A stretch of 64,000 bases of DNA from NCBI RefSeq assembly GCF_900183975.1, contig NZ_LT853882.1:2659501-2723500 (forward strand), in the 5' to 3' direction. Below the pieces are notes generated by a model. It saw nothing but the letters and a program-made list of their open reading frames with translations. It was not told the DNA's origin and did not search any database. The stretch comes from Xanthomonas fragariae (GTDB taxonomy: Bacteria > Pseudomonadota > Gammaproteobacteria > Xanthomonadales > Xanthomonadaceae). How positions within the stretch are numbered: position 1 is the stretch's first letter; every line of letters starts with the position of its first letter. Made by a program: the position numbers and the translations under genes. Of the stretch, positions 20,234-28,948 are shown one piece after another.

Positions 20234-20746
20234 TCAGGGCGGGGGGACGTCGGACGTCGGGCCGGCCAGGCCCTTGGCTGATGACTTTTTGAGGAACGTC
20301 GCGAGATTACCGACGCGGCTAGCAAGTGCGATGATCCGTTTCGCGTAGGTCTTCGCCTTTTGCCTGGGGGCGGAGTGTTGACTCGCTCCCTTCTGATTGG
20401 ATTCGGAAGAAGACTCTTTGGGCGTGCTCGTCAGGCTCGGTTGCACATTGTATTGCTCGGGGCTGAGTTCCCTGACGAGTCCCGTTCGCTTACCCAGCTC
20501 GGCGAACTCGTCGAATCTGTCAGGGTATCTTTTGCCGATAAGCTGCAACATCCTCTGGATGTCTGGATCCTCTGACTGCAAAACGAGCTTGCGGCGGCTG
20601 CCGGGGGAACGTGGCGCTGGGGACAGCGGCCCGGACATGGAGGCCTCGGGTGCGAGAGACGAGGGCTGGGCACTGGTGTATGGAGCGCTGTCTGCGTCCA
20701 AACTACCAGCATACCGCGGCGTATTTGAGTGTCTGTTGATGTACAC
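20234..20746 (-). CDS. Candidate type III secreted effector, C-terminally truncated by an IS
   Basis: A 170-residue frame from a GTG at 20746. The N-terminal 60 residues are rich in Ser, Pro and Ala (SAPYTSAQPSSLAPEASMSG), typical of secretion signals of Xanthomonas effectors. A more ordered middle follows (DPDIQRMLQLIGKRYPDRFDEF), then Ser-rich and basic segments. The last residues PPP are read from the IS3-family end, so the native C-terminus is lost. A PIP box with correctly spaced -10 element lies upstream. I do not recognise a named Xop family. An overlapping 107-codon frame from ATG 20754 looks less protein-like. Function unknown. Confidence 0.55.
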   Translation of the reverse strand: MYINRHSNTPRYAGSLDADSAPYTSAQPSSLAPEASMSGPLSPAPRSPGSRRKLVLQSEDPDIQRMLQLIGKRYPDRFDEFAELGKRTGLVRELSPEQYNVQPSLTSTPKESSSESNQKGASQHSAPRQKAKTYAKRIIALASRVGNLATFLKKSSAKGLAGPTSDVPPP

Positions 20747-20775
20747 GGCGACATCCGTGGCTAAAGTGTCGGCTT

Positions 20776-20837
20776 ATGATGAGATGAGCGTACTGCGGTG
20801 AATGCGCACGTTGCGAATGCAATGCGCGGTCGACGAA
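20776..20837 (-). promoter_or_regulatory. PIP box and -10 element upstream of the effector candidate
   Basis: On the minus strand, TTCGT-N15-TTCGC occupies 20,837 down to 20,813. After 31 bases comes CATCAT (20,781 down to 20,776), matching the YANNNT -10 rule for HrpX-activated promoters (30-32 base spacing). The start codon follows 29 bases later. The box ends 36 bases from an IS1478-like scrap, so the promoter-gene unit appears to have been moved with IS elements. Confidence 0.7.
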
Positions 20838-20873
20838 ATCAACTGCGCAAGCGTGCGCTGATCTCGCTAATGC

Positions 20874-21233
20874 GTCGTCCCTGAAAAATCCCCTTCAAGC
20901 GCCAAGTGCCGTCGGTGACAGCGGCACGGCACTCAAGGATGACCATCCCATCGCCCGCATCCAGGCACGCAAAAACGCGATCCAGCGCAGCAGCCAGCGC
21001 AGGTTGTAGCCGGCCGCGCAGCCGAGCACGTGCAGCGCATCGCCTTGGGCACCTTTCAGCCTGCAGCGACGCAACCTGCAGTCGTCTTTCAGATGTCCGA
21101 TCACCGGCTCCACCGCCTGCCGTCGCTTGATCCAGCGCCATTGCCGTCGCGTCAGCGTCTTGGCCTTGCCGCAATGCAGGACCTGCACGCCATCGACTTC
21201 GCGCCCGCGATAGCCCAGGTCCACGATCGCCAC
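20874..21233 (-). mobile_element. IS1478-like IS5-family fragment (3' end)
   Basis: The terminal repeat GTCGTCCCTGAAAAATCCCC starts at 20,874. The following sequence matches the last ~360 bases of the IS1478-like copies (minus strand: VDLGYRGREVDG through MGWSSLSAVPLS). Similarity ends at 21,233, where another IS scrap is fused. A third, partial copy of the element in the window. Confidence 0.85.
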
Positions 21234-21473
21234 GGTTCGATTCAAGCCATCAGCAACAAGCGCCAGCGTCGTTGGGAAGAACGTTGGGAACATGTCAAGG
21301 CAAGTGTGCGTGCGAAGGTGAAGCATCAGTTCCGGGTCATCAAACGGCAGTTTGGCTACACCAAGGTCCGCATCGCGGTTTGGTCAGGAACACCGCGCAG
21401 GTGCTGAGGTTGTTTGCGCTATCCAAATCTGTGGATGGCGCGCCGGCAGTTGCTGCCGGCCAGCGGATGATTT
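21234..21473 (+). mobile_element. IS5-group transposase fragment (3' end)
   Basis: The sequence encodes a degraded version of the C-terminal end of the intact transposase at 45,115-46,083 (SIQAISNKRQRRWEERWEH, then SVRAKVKHQFRVIKRQFGY). The frame breaks after TKVR. It is fused head-on to the IS1478-like scrap on its left and abuts an IS3-family element on its right. Confidence 0.8.
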
Positions 21474-21536
21474 TGATACGCCCAGAGTTTCCTAGACATC
21501 TCAAGGCCATGGAAAATGGTCAATTCGGAGGTGTCT

Positions 21537-21809
21537 ATGAGCAGCAAGCGGTATACGGATGAATTCAAGATCGAGGCGGTCCGGCAAGTGACCGATCGTG
21601 GTTTCAAGGTAGCAGAAGTCGCGGAGCGACTGGGTGTCACCACGCACAGCCTCTACGCCTGGCTGCGCAAGTTCGGCAAGCCTGGCGTGGTGCAGCGCGC
21701 CGAGGTGGACCAGAGCGCCGAGGTTCGGCGGCTGAAGGCAGAGTTGCGTCGAGTGACCGAGGAGCGCGACATGCTAAAAAAGGCCGCCGCGTACTTTGCC
21801 AAGGGGTAA
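21537..21809 (+). CDS. IS3-family transposase OrfA
   Basis: Helix-turn-helix protein starting at ATG 21537 with GGAGGT upstream: SSKRYTDEFKIEAVRQV, HTH in KVAEVAERLGVTTHSLYAWLRKF, then a zipper helix ending ERDMLKKAAAYFAKG. The codons LKK contain the slippery heptamer A AAA AAG at 21,776-21,782, the expected site for -1 frameshifting into orfB. Confidence 0.88.
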   Translation: MSSKRYTDEFKIEAVRQVTDRGFKVAEVAERLGVTTHSLYAWLRKFGKPGVVQRAEVDQSAEVRRLKAELRRVTEERDMLKKAAAYFAKG

Positions 21810-21832
21810 GGGCAAAGTACGCCTTCATGTAA

Positions 21833-22681
21833 GCCCACTGTGGGGAATTCAGGGTGTGTGCGATGTGCCGGGTATTGCGGGTCAACCGGTCGGGCTATTA
21901 CGCCTGGTTGTGCTCGCCCAACAGTGAGCGCGCCAAGGAAGATGAGCGCTTGCTTGGACTGATCAAGCACCATTGGCTGGCCAGCGGCAGTGTCTATGGG
22001 CATCGCAAGATCACCAGGGATCTGCGCGATCTGGGTGAGCGTTGCAGTCGCCATCGGGTGCATCGGCTGATGCGCACCGAGGGACTGCGTGCCCAGGTGG
22101 GCTATGGTCGCAAACTGCGCTTCCATGGAGGAATGCAGTGCAAGGCGGCGGCCAACCTGCTTGACCGACAGTTCGACGTGACTGAGCCGGACACAGCCTG
22201 GGCGAGCGATTTCACCTTCATCCGCACGCATGAAGGCTGGATGTACCTGGCTGTTGTGATCGATCTGTTTTCCCGGCAGGTCGTCGGCTGGGCGATGCGC
22301 GATCGGGCCGACACCGAGTTGGTCGTGCAGGCCTTGTTGTCTGCGGTGTGGCGGCGCAAACCCAACGCTGGTTGCTTGGTTCATTCGGACCAAGGGTCTG
22401 TCTACACCAGCGATGACTGGCGCAGTTTCCTGGCGTCCCATGGCTTGGTGTGCAGCATGAGTCGGCGTGGCAACTGCCACGACAACGCACCCATGGAGAG
22501 CTTCTTCGGACTGCTCAAACGCGAGCGGATCAGGCGGCGGACCTATTCCACCAAGGACGCCGCTCGCGCCGAGGTATTCGACTACATCGAGATGTTCTAC
22601 AACCCCAACCGCCGCCACGGTTCAACTGGCGACCTGTCCCCTGTAGAGTTCGAGCGGCGCTACGCGCAACGAGGGTCTTGA
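21833..22681 (+). CDS. IS3-family transposase OrfB (DDE integrase), with a stop codon in its upstream frame
   Basis: The integrase domain is complete from AHCGEFRVCAMCRVL: helical HTH_21-like region, then TAWASDFTFIRTHEGW (first Asp), GCLVHSDQGSVYTS (second Asp), and NAPMESFFGLLKRE (Glu). In the -1 frame reached from the orfA slippery site, a TAA at 21,830-21,832 lies between KYAFM and AHCGEF, where related elements read through. A normal OrfAB fusion therefore cannot be made. The domain could start alone from ATG 21,863 or GTG 21,854. Confidence 0.85.
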   Translation, partial: AHCGEFRVCAMCRVLRVNRSGYYAWLCSPNSERAKEDERLLGLIKHHWLASGSVYGHRKITRDLRDLGERCSRHRVHRLMRTEGLRAQVGYGRKLRFHGGMQCKAAANLLDRQFDVTEPDTAWASDFTFIRTHEGWMYLAVVIDLFSRQVVGWAMRDRADTELVVQALLSAVWRRKPNAGCLVHSDQGSVYTSDDWRSFLASHGLVCSMSRRGNCHDNAPMESFFGLLKRERIRRRTYSTKDAARAEVFDYIEMFYNPNRRHGSTGDLSPVEFERRYAQRGS

Positions 22682-22704
22682 GTGTCTACGGAACCCTGGG
22701 CGTA

Positions 22705-23190
22705 TCACTGCTCTTCTTGACGCGTCCGCGCATCTGCGTAGAGATCCAGCAGCCGCTTTTGAAGACCTGTTGAAGTCAGCCGGGTCGACAGGTTGGCGTC
22801 CCAATGGCTCAGGACGCGCCCCTCCTCGTCCAACTCGAAATCAGGCTGCTCAACAAGTCTTGGATCCTTACTATCGTCCGCAAGGTAGTCTTCGTCGTCA
22901 GACAGCGAATCGATCGGCGCCAAGCCTTCATCCACTCCCTGCTTGATAGGGTCTTGCTTGCCTGGGATGAAGGTGAACCGCTTGCCTTCGATCACCAAGG
23001 TCTGATACATCGCCTTGGCCAATTCATTGACGACTTCGATGGTTTTAGCGCGGCCGCTGCGAGGCGTATGAAGAAGCCAGTTGCGCGTCGACAAGTCCAA
23101 GAGCTCAAGCCTAGCCTTTTCGATCTTGTCACGCAGGGCGCCGGCTCCCCTGAGGGATGAAACTTCTTCTGTGCCTAACGCCTGATCCAT
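22705..23190 (-). pseudogene. N-terminal fragment of a DUF4011-type superfamily 1 helicase gene
   Basis: Only 161 residues remain of what is normally a protein of well over 1,000. The hallmark DUF4011 segment KIEKARLELLDLSTRNWLLH is near the N-terminus, followed by DARTRQEEQ exactly where the IS3-family right end begins (22,707). ATG 23190 has AAGGGG upstream. Full-length relatives carry a DNA2/NAM7-like helicase and often a nuclease-like end, and are frequently found in mobile or defence islands. The IS removed or displaced everything downstream; no continuation occurs in this window. Confidence 0.75.
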
Positions 23191-23404
23191 TGAATTCCCC
23201 TTAACTCTTCAAAAAGACAAACGCGCCAACCGAAGTCGACAGTAAAAGTGCACTGCCCCGAACGGCCTAGCCCTATAGTGCGCGCGACGCGTCATCCAAT
23301 CCAGACCAAGGCGACCAGGGCGCGCGAGGCAATGGGCGAGCGTTCGTGGTGGCGAAATCTTCTGGGTCGTTTCCGGCTACAGCGGCGTAGAAGAATGCTA
23401 TCTA

Positions 23405-24909
23405 GTCGTCTCTGAAAAATCCCCTTCAAGCGCCAAGTGCCGTCGGTGACAGCGGCACGGCACTCAAGGATGACCATCCCATCGCCCGCATCCAGGCACG
23501 CAAAAACGCGATCCAGCGCAGCAGCCAACGCAGGTTGTAGCCGGCGGCGCAGCCGAGCACGTGCAGCGCATCGCCTTGGGCACCTTTCAGCCTGCAGCGA
23601 CGCAACCTGCAGTCGTTTTTCAGATGTCCGATCACCGGCTCCACCGCCTGCCGTCGCTTGATCCAGCGCCATTGCCGTCGCGTCAGCGTCTTGGCCTTGC
23701 CGCGATGCAGGACCTGCACGCCATCGACCTCGCGCCCGCGATCGCCCAGGTCCACGATCGCCACCGTCGGTTCTACGCTCACATCCTGCAGCAACCCGCG
23801 TGTCTGCTCCAGCTGCTCGGCCAAGGTATCGCCGTCGTACGGGTTGCCCGGGAAGCTGCGCGCACCCACGACCAATCCCTTGCAGGCGGTGACTGCAATG
23901 CCGACCTTGACGCCGAATTCGTACGCTTGACGCGCCTTGCCCTTGCCGATGCATTCCACTTCCGGGGCATGCAATGCGTAGAGTTTTTGTTTGTCCTTCG
24001 GACGCTGCGTGTACAGCCGTTGCGCACGTTCCAGCCAGACAGCGATGCGCTCGCGCACGCCGGTGTTTACCTGATCGAGTTTGCGTTGGATGTCGCGCAC
24101 GAGCCGTCCCAGCACTGTGCGTTGACGTCGCAGCACGCGCCGCATCCGCTTGAACTGGCGCGCATGCGCATACCGACCTGCCTTGCGGCTCAGGGCCGGG
24201 CCTTGCCGCGCGTAGCTCTGCCGCAATCCGATGCCGTGCCGCTTGGCCAGTAACACCAGCTTCTTGCGTGCCACCTCCAGCAAACGGCTGTCGGTCGGAT
24301 AGGCGATCGCCTTTTCCTGCACCGTGGTGTCCACGATCACCCGCGACAACTCGCGTGCGTCCACCGCCTGCATCGCATGCGCGGCGTTGATGGTGTGCGC
24401 CAGCAGCTCTTCCATCCCGGCCTCACCCAGGCGCTGCCGCCAGCGCGTCAGCGAGCTGGCATCGCACGGCAAGCGCGTCTGGAACACGACCTCACCGGTG
24501 AAGAACTGCCAGTACGGATTCTCCAGCCAGCGCTCGCACACCGCTTCATCGGACAGGTCGTAGGCGTGTTTGAGGTAGAGCAAACCGGCAATCAGCCGCA
24601 CCGGCAATGCCGGCCGACCGCCACCGGCCTGGGTGGCCGGCAAGCGCGATGAAAGTGCTTGCTCCAACGCCGTCCACGGCATCCGTTGGCTCAGCCGCGC
24701 CAGCGGATGACGCAGATCGATCTGGTTCTCCAGCCGCGAACGAAACAACTCGTCGGCGGGTCTGTCTTCGGCAGCAGGACGGCGTGTACGCATGGGCGGA
24801 AATTGCAAGAAACCAGCCTTCAGCGTAGCGAACACTGGTAGTTCTGGCACGCCGGTGAAGACATCAAGGCCTTGCGGTCGTTGGGTGGTTGGGGTTTTTC
24901 AGGGGCGAC
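23405..24909 (-). mobile_element. IS1478-like IS5-family element, copy 2 (complete)
   Basis: 1,505 bases bounded by GTCGTCTCTGAAAAATCCCC and, on the other strand, GTCGCCCCTGAAAAACCCC, flanked on both sides by the hexamer TATCTA (23,399-23,404 and 24,910-24,915), a probable target duplication. The insertion sits against the end of an older IS5-group remnant, which begins at the same CTAG. Confidence 0.9.
23426..24850 (-). CDS. IS5-family (IS1478-like) transposase
   Basis: A 474-residue intact DDE transposase nearly identical to that at 12,834-14,225 (differences include GLLYLKHAY for GLFYLKHAY), with RVIVDTTVQEKAI, AIVDLGDRGREVDG and AVEPVIGHLK motifs and the full C-terminus WSSLSAVPLSPTALGA. 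Probably the active source of the family in this region. Confidence 0.92.
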   Translation of the reverse strand: MPELPVFATLKAGFLQFPPMRTRRPAAEDRPADELFRSRLENQIDLRHPLARLSQRMPWTALEQALSSRLPATQAGGGRPALPVRLIAGLLYLKHAYDLSDEAVCERWLENPYWQFFTGEVVFQTRLPCDASSLTRWRQRLGEAGMEELLAHTINAAHAMQAVDARELSRVIVDTTVQEKAIAYPTDSRLLEVARKKLVLLAKRHGIGLRQSYARQGPALSRKAGRYAHARQFKRMRRVLRRQRTVLGRLVRDIQRKLDQVNTGVRERIAVWLERAQRLYTQRPKDKQKLYALHAPEVECIGKGKARQAYEFGVKVGIAVTACKGLVVGARSFPGNPYDGDTLAEQLEQTRGLLQDVSVEPTVAIVDLGDRGREVDGVQVLHRGKAKTLTRRQWRWIKRRQAVEPVIGHLKNDCRLRRCRLKGAQGDALHVLGCAAGYNLRWLLRWIAFLRAWMRAMGWSSLSAVPLSPTALGA

Positions 24910-24912
24910 TAT

Positions 24913-25650
24913 CTAGGGAAGGTCTGAACACTCAACCAGCATCACGCTTGGTAGCAATGAAAAACGCTGCCTTACAAGCCTGCGATTCTTCGCGTTTATT
25001 CGCACCGCTTTCGCCGCTTTCGCCGAACACGCTGTGTTGCTTGCCGTGCAGCAACGCGTGCGTCACCGTAACATCGGCCACGTTGGCTGCGGTGCAGTGT
25101 ACGGCGTGAACCAAGCCGGAGAACTCATCCATACCAATGTGCGCTTTCATGCCGAACTACCATCGATTGCCCTTCTTGGTCTGATGCATTTCAGAGTTGC
25201 GCGCGTGATCTGCAGCCTTGGTCGAGATGGGCGCGTCGATGAGAAATCGTGCTGGACCGCAGGTGCTGGCCCTTGCGCGCCAGATGCGCGTCGACAGCGT
25301 CCAACATCCGCCCGGCAACACTATGCGTCTCCAGCAAGCGGCGGACGTTGAGAATCGTGGTCGCGTCGGGAACCGTGTCCAGGCCACCGAGCTGAACAAA
25401 ACGGCGCAAGGTCGGAATCTCGTGCAGAGGCTCTTCCATCGCCGGATCGCTCAGCGCATACCACTGCTGCTGCAAATGAATCCGCAACATCGTGGCCAAC
25501 GCGTAGGGCTATCGCCCGGGACGGCCCGACACGGGATAGTGCGGCTCAATCAATCTAAGCAGTTGCGTCCACGGCACCACCTGCTTCATCTCGGCCAGGA
25601 AGATCTCACGGCAGGGCTGTTTGCCCTTGCATGGCTCACTTCTCAATCGT
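24913..25650 (-). mobile_element. Decayed IS5-group element
   Basis: A degenerate relative of the intact element at 45,053-46,208, on the minus strand. The end CTAGGGAAGGTCTGAACA is recognisable at 24,913-24,930. Transposase pieces remain in different frames (MKAHIGMDEFSGLVH; ATMLRIHLQQQWYALSDPAMEE; TILNVRRLLETH) and the sequence for the last ~80 residues is deleted. It marks the right edge of the mobile island, 120 bases before proA. Confidence 0.82.
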
Positions 25651-25769
25651 TGGATGTAGGCGATATGGCGGCAGACATATGTCGCGACAACAGCAAAGAC
25701 GAAGCGATCACCTGGTAGGCCAATCGTGTTCGTCTGCGTCGAATCAGTCTTGGCACGCAGGACGGCATG

Positions 25770-27014
25770 TCAGTGCCGCACCTGGCCCGCGCCACGCACT
25801 ACAAAGCGCTCCACGGTGAGTGCTTCTAGCCCCATCGGGCCGTAGGAATGCAGGCGTGTAGTCGAGATGCCGATCTCCGCACCCAGGCCGAGCTCGCCAC
25901 CATCGGAAAAACGCGAAGACGCGTTTACCATCACCACTGCCGAACGCAGCGAGTGCACAAATTGCTCGGCGTTGGTAGCGTCCTCGGTGGCGATCACTTC
26001 GGTATGGTCCGAACCGTATTGGCGGATATGCGTCAGCGCGGTATCCAGGTCCGGAACGATGCGGACTGCCAGGATCAGGTCCAGGAATTCGGCGGCGTAA
26101 TCGTCATCGCTGGCGGCTGCGACATCGGGAAGCAATGTACGCGTTGCCGCATCGCCACGCAGCTCGACGTTGCGTTCGCGCAGTGCTTGCGCGGCGACCG
26201 GCAGAAAGCGCTCGGCGATGTGCGCATGCACCAGCAAGGTCTCTAGCGAATTGCACGCCGACGGCCGCGTCGCCTTGCCGTCGACCAGCAAGCGTACTGC
26301 CAGCTCCACATCGGCCGATGCATCCACAAACAGATGGCACACGCCCTTGTAGTGCTTGATCACCGGCACGCGTGCGTGCTCGGCGACAAAACGGATCAGC
26401 CCTTCACCACCGCGCGGAATCGCCAGATCGACGATGTCGCTGAGCTGCAGCAACTCCAACATGGTCTCACGGCGCAGGTCTTCGACCAGCGTCAGCGCAG
26501 CTTCCGGCACATCGGCCTCGCGCAGTGCACGCTGCAATGCGCGTGCGATCGCCGTATTGGAACCAATTGCCTCCGACCCCCCACGCAGGATCACCCCGTT
26601 GCCGGCCTTGATGCACAGCGCTGCCGCATCGGCTGTGACGTTGGGGCGCGCCTCGTAAATCATCGCGATCACGCCCAACGGCACACGCATCTTTTGCACG
26701 CGGATGCCGTTGGGGCGGATGTCCTCGCGCGTGATCTGCCCCACCGGATCCGGCAACAGTGCCACCTCGCGCAGTGCAGCGGCGATACCGGCCAGGCGCT
26801 TGGGATCGAGCGCCAAGCGATCGAGCATCGCACTGCCCACACCCTTCTCACGCGCCGCATTCAGATCGCGCGCGTTCGCATCCAGGATCAGCGTGGCATC
26901 GTGTTCCAACGCAGCCGCCATGGCATCGAGTAACGCCTGCTTGGCAGAGGACGATAGTTGCGACAGTACCTGAGCGGCATCGCGGCATTGCAGGGCGAGA
27001 GTTTTGATGGTCAT
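25770..27014 (-). CDS. proA: Glutamate-5-semialdehyde dehydrogenase (gamma-glutamyl phosphate reductase)
   Basis: Second step of proline synthesis: NADPH reduction of gamma-glutamyl phosphate. Aldehyde-dehydrogenase fold with [18 protein letters not shown] and the catalytic Cys in [12 protein letters not shown]; the end [22 protein letters not shown] is typical. Start at 27014 gives 414 residues, the usual size; the frame stays open to 27083. Last gene of the arg/pro cluster, 140 bases after proB. Confidence 0.95.
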   Translation of the reverse strand: MTIKTLALQCRDAAQVLSQLSSSAKQALLDAMAAALEHDATLILDANARDLNAAREKGVGSAMLDRLALDPKRLAGIAAALREVALLPDPVGQITREDIRPNGIRVQKMRVPLGVIAMIYEARPNVTADAAALCIKAGNGVILRGGSEAIGSNTAIARALQRALREADVPEAALTLVEDLRRETMLELLQLSDIVDLAIPRGGEGLIRFVAEHARVPVIKHYKGVCHLFVDASADVELAVRLLVDGKATRPSACNSLETLLVHAHIAERFLPVAAQALRERNVELRGDAATRTLLPDVAAASDDDYAAEFLDLILAVRIVPDLDTALTHIRQYGSDHTEVIATEDATNAEQFVHSLRSAVVMVNASSRFSDGGELGLGAEIGISTTRLHSYGPMGLEALTVERFVVRGAGQVRH

Positions 27015-27086
27015 TTGAGGGTCGGAATTCGGGAGGTGGGCATGGGCAAAAGCATACGGCACCGTTTTGCTGCCACAAAGCAATCA

Positions 27087-27154
27087 GGGATTGGGGAAAC
27101 GAAAGCAGCGCCGGGGACCGCAGTGCACATGCTCTTGCGAATCCCGAATCCCCG
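27087..27154. repeat. Intergenic GGGATTGGGGA / AATCCCGAATCCCC repeat pair
   Basis: Between proB and proA, CAGGGATTGGGGAAAC and GAATCCCGAATCCCCGC stand in inverted orientation about 40 bases apart, so the transcript could form a hairpin. Same word family as in other gaps of this window. Confidence 0.5.
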
Positions 27155-28309
27155 CTACAAAAGCACCAAATCATCGCGATGCACGACATTTTCGCCGTAA
27201 CTGTAGCCGAGTACGGTTTCGATCTCGCGCGAGTGACGGCGTGCGATGCGGCGGATGTCCAGGGCCGAGTACTGGCTCACGCCACGTGCCAGACAGCGCT
27301 CACCATCGCAATCGCGTAGACGAATCTCCACCATATCGCCGCGCCGGAAGTCGCCTTCCGCACCAGCAACACCGCCGGGCAACAGCGAGGCGCCTTTGTC
27401 GATCAGCGCTGCGGCCGCGCCGCCATCGACCAGGATCGCGCCCTGTTCCACCGGTGCGTGGCGCAGCCAGTACTTGCGTGCAGCGATGCGCGTGCGTGCG
27501 GCGTGGATGCGTGTGCCGTGCAGACGGTCCTGCGCCAGGGCGCGCACCACTTCGCCACTGCGCCCGTTGAACAGATAGGTTTCGATGCCGGCCGCACCTG
27601 CTTTTGCGGCAGCTTCCAGCTTGGTGCGCATGCCGCCGGTGCCCACGCTGCTGCCGCTGCCGCCAGCCATCGCCAGCACCTCGGCCGTGAGTTCGAGCAC
27701 CTCGTCGAGCGGGCGCGCCAGCGGGTTGCTACGTGGGTCGGCGCTATACAGCCCGTCGATATCGGTGGCAATGAACAACGCATCGGCACCAACCAACGCG
27801 GCCACGATCGCGGCGAGATTGTCGTTGTCGCCCAGCTTGAGCTCATCCACTGACACGGTATCGTTCTCGTTGATGACTGGCAGCGCGCCCAGCCGCAACA
27901 ACTCGCCCAAGGTGGCGCGTGCATTGAGATAGCGCCGACGGTTGCGCAGGTCGTCGTGGGTGAGCAACACCTGCGCGACCGGGCGCTCGAAAAAGCGCTG
28001 CCACAACGCGATCAACTGCGCCTGACCCAACGCGGCCAGCGCTTGGCGTGCGGCGATCGGCGCGCCGACCTCGGCGGCTTTCGGCAGGATCGCGCGGCCT
28101 GCGGCCACCGCACCTGACGACACGATCATCAGCTCACGCCCCGCCGCCAGATTGGCCGAAACGAACTGCGCCAACCCCAACGCAAACCGCGGCGACAATC
28201 CACCGCCATCTGCGGCTAACAGACTGCTGCCGACCTTAAGCACCGCGCGTCGCCACGGCGGCAGCGGTTGCTCGGTGAATGGTGACAGTGTGGTGGCAGG
28301 TGTGCTCAT
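27155..28309 (-). CDS. proB: Glutamate 5-kinase
   Basis: ATP-dependent phosphorylation of glutamate, first and feedback-controlled step of proline synthesis. Amino-acid-kinase domain with VLKVGSSLL, IVSSGAVAAGR, PVINENDTVSVDE and DIDGLYSADPR, then a C-terminal PUA domain from about residue 285 (GAILVDGGAAAAL to the end). 384 residues. Upstream neighbour yciI ends 13 bases before its start, so it is in the arginine transcription unit. Confidence 0.95.
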   Translation of the reverse strand: MSTPATTLSPFTEQPLPPWRRAVLKVGSSLLAADGGGLSPRFALGLAQFVSANLAAGRELMIVSSGAVAAGRAILPKAAEVGAPIAARQALAALGQAQLIALWQRFFERPVAQVLLTHDDLRNRRRYLNARATLGELLRLGALPVINENDTVSVDELKLGDNDNLAAIVAALVGADALFIATDIDGLYSADPRSNPLARPLDEVLELTAEVLAMAGGSGSSVGTGGMRTKLEAAAKAGAAGIETYLFNGRSGEVVRALAQDRLHGTRIHAARTRIAARKYWLRHAPVEQGAILVDGGAAAALIDKGASLLPGGVAGAEGDFRRGDMVEIRLRDCDGERCLARGVSQYSALDIRRIARRHSREIETVLGYSYGENVVHRDDLVLL

Positions 28310-28322
28310 GTCGGCAACGTGC

Positions 28323-28583
28323 TCAATGCGTGTTCCACTCGTAGACCGTCAGCGTCGAGGCGTCGCGCAGCACCAGCGGATCACGCGCAACGATTTGCTG
28401 CGCCTCTTCCAAACTGGCGACATTGTTCAACACGTACGCGCCGCCGCTGCGATCGCTGAAACCGCCGGTGAGTTCGAGCTGCCCGGCTGCATGTAGTTCG
28501 CCTAGAAAATCGATGTGCGGCTGCACCACATCGGCCGGAAAGTTCGGCTTGCGCATCGCCAGCACCAGATAACGCGTGGCCAT
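28323..28583 (-). CDS. YciI-family protein
   Basis: An 86-residue ferredoxin-like-fold protein of the YciI family: YLVLAMRKPNF, HIDFLGELHAAGQLELTGGF, and AQQIVARDPLV are characteristic. Some relatives act as dechlorinase-like or dehydratase enzymes but most have no known role. Its ATG overlaps the cupin stop by one base (TGATG), so it is coupled within the argH-proB stretch. Confidence 0.8.
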   Translation of the reverse strand: MATRYLVLAMRKPNFPADVVQPHIDFLGELHAAGQLELTGGFSDRSGGAYVLNNVASLEEAQQIVARDPLVLRDASTLTVYEWNTH

Positions 28584-28948
28584 CAGCTTGCATCCTTCGC
28601 ACGCGCAGCAGCGGGTATGCGTTCGCCACGACCATGCGGTGCGTAGATCACCAAAAAGCGCGCCTCCACGTCCGACAGATTGTGCATTTGATGGGTGGTG
28701 CCGGGAGGGACGTGCAGGCCCTGCCCGACGCGCAACACATGTTTTGCGCCGTCCAATTGCAGCATCACTTCACCAGCCAGCACGTAGAAAAAATGTCGCG
28801 CGCGACTATGCCGATGACGCAGCTCCGCAGCGCCCGGTGGCATTCGCTCTTCGAGCACGCTCAGCGTCGGGTCGCGTAACAGGTGCCAACCTTCGCAGGC
28901 TTCGCCCCAAAGATAGTGTTCTGCGGTGTCGGTGCTGATCACGGCCAT
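28583..28948 (-). CDS. Small cupin-domain protein
   Basis: A 121-residue single cupin. Motif 1 is represented by HRHSRARHFFYVLAGEV and motif 2 by GQGLHVPPGTTHQMHN, giving the usual His/Glu-like metal pocket. ATG 28948 overlaps the argH stop (TGATG); the longer frame to 29188 lies within argH. Function unknown; its position inside the arginine/proline cluster suggests but does not prove a metabolic role. Confidence 0.8.
   Translation of the reverse strand: MAVISTDTAEHYLWGEACEGWHLLRDPTLSVLEERMPPGAAELRHRHSRARHFFYVLAGEVMLQLDGAKHVLRVGQGLHVPPGTTHQMHNLSDVEARFLVIYAPHGRGERIPAAARAKDAS

Larger units (their letters stand above)
19032..20246 (+). mobile_element. IS3-family element, IS407 subgroup type, inactivated
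   Basis: A 1,215-bp element with terminal CCCCCC...TGAGTAGCG inverted repeats and 4-bp target duplications ACGT at 19,028-19,031 and 20,247-20,250, as expected for the IS407 group. It carries orfA and a damaged orfB. Insertion split the small gene on the left and truncated the leftward effector-like frame on the right. Confidence 0.85.
21474..22707 (+). mobile_element. IS3-family element (IS3/IS51-type)
   Basis: Imperfect terminal repeats TGATACGCCCAGAGTTTCC (left) and its counterpart ending CGTATCA (right, 22,701-22,707) bound 1,234 bases with overlapping orfA and orfB. Flanking triplets (TTT left, CTG right) do not match, so no target duplication is evident, suggesting rearrangement after insertion. 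Its right end cuts the leftward DUF4011 helicase gene. Confidence 0.85.

Noticed and set aside
20431..20754. 107-codon frame behind the same PIP box as the effector candidate
   Set aside because: It begins with an ATG, but its Cys/Ser/Pro-rich composition looks like a shifted frame; the 170-codon frame has ordered charged helices. Kept as an alternative only.
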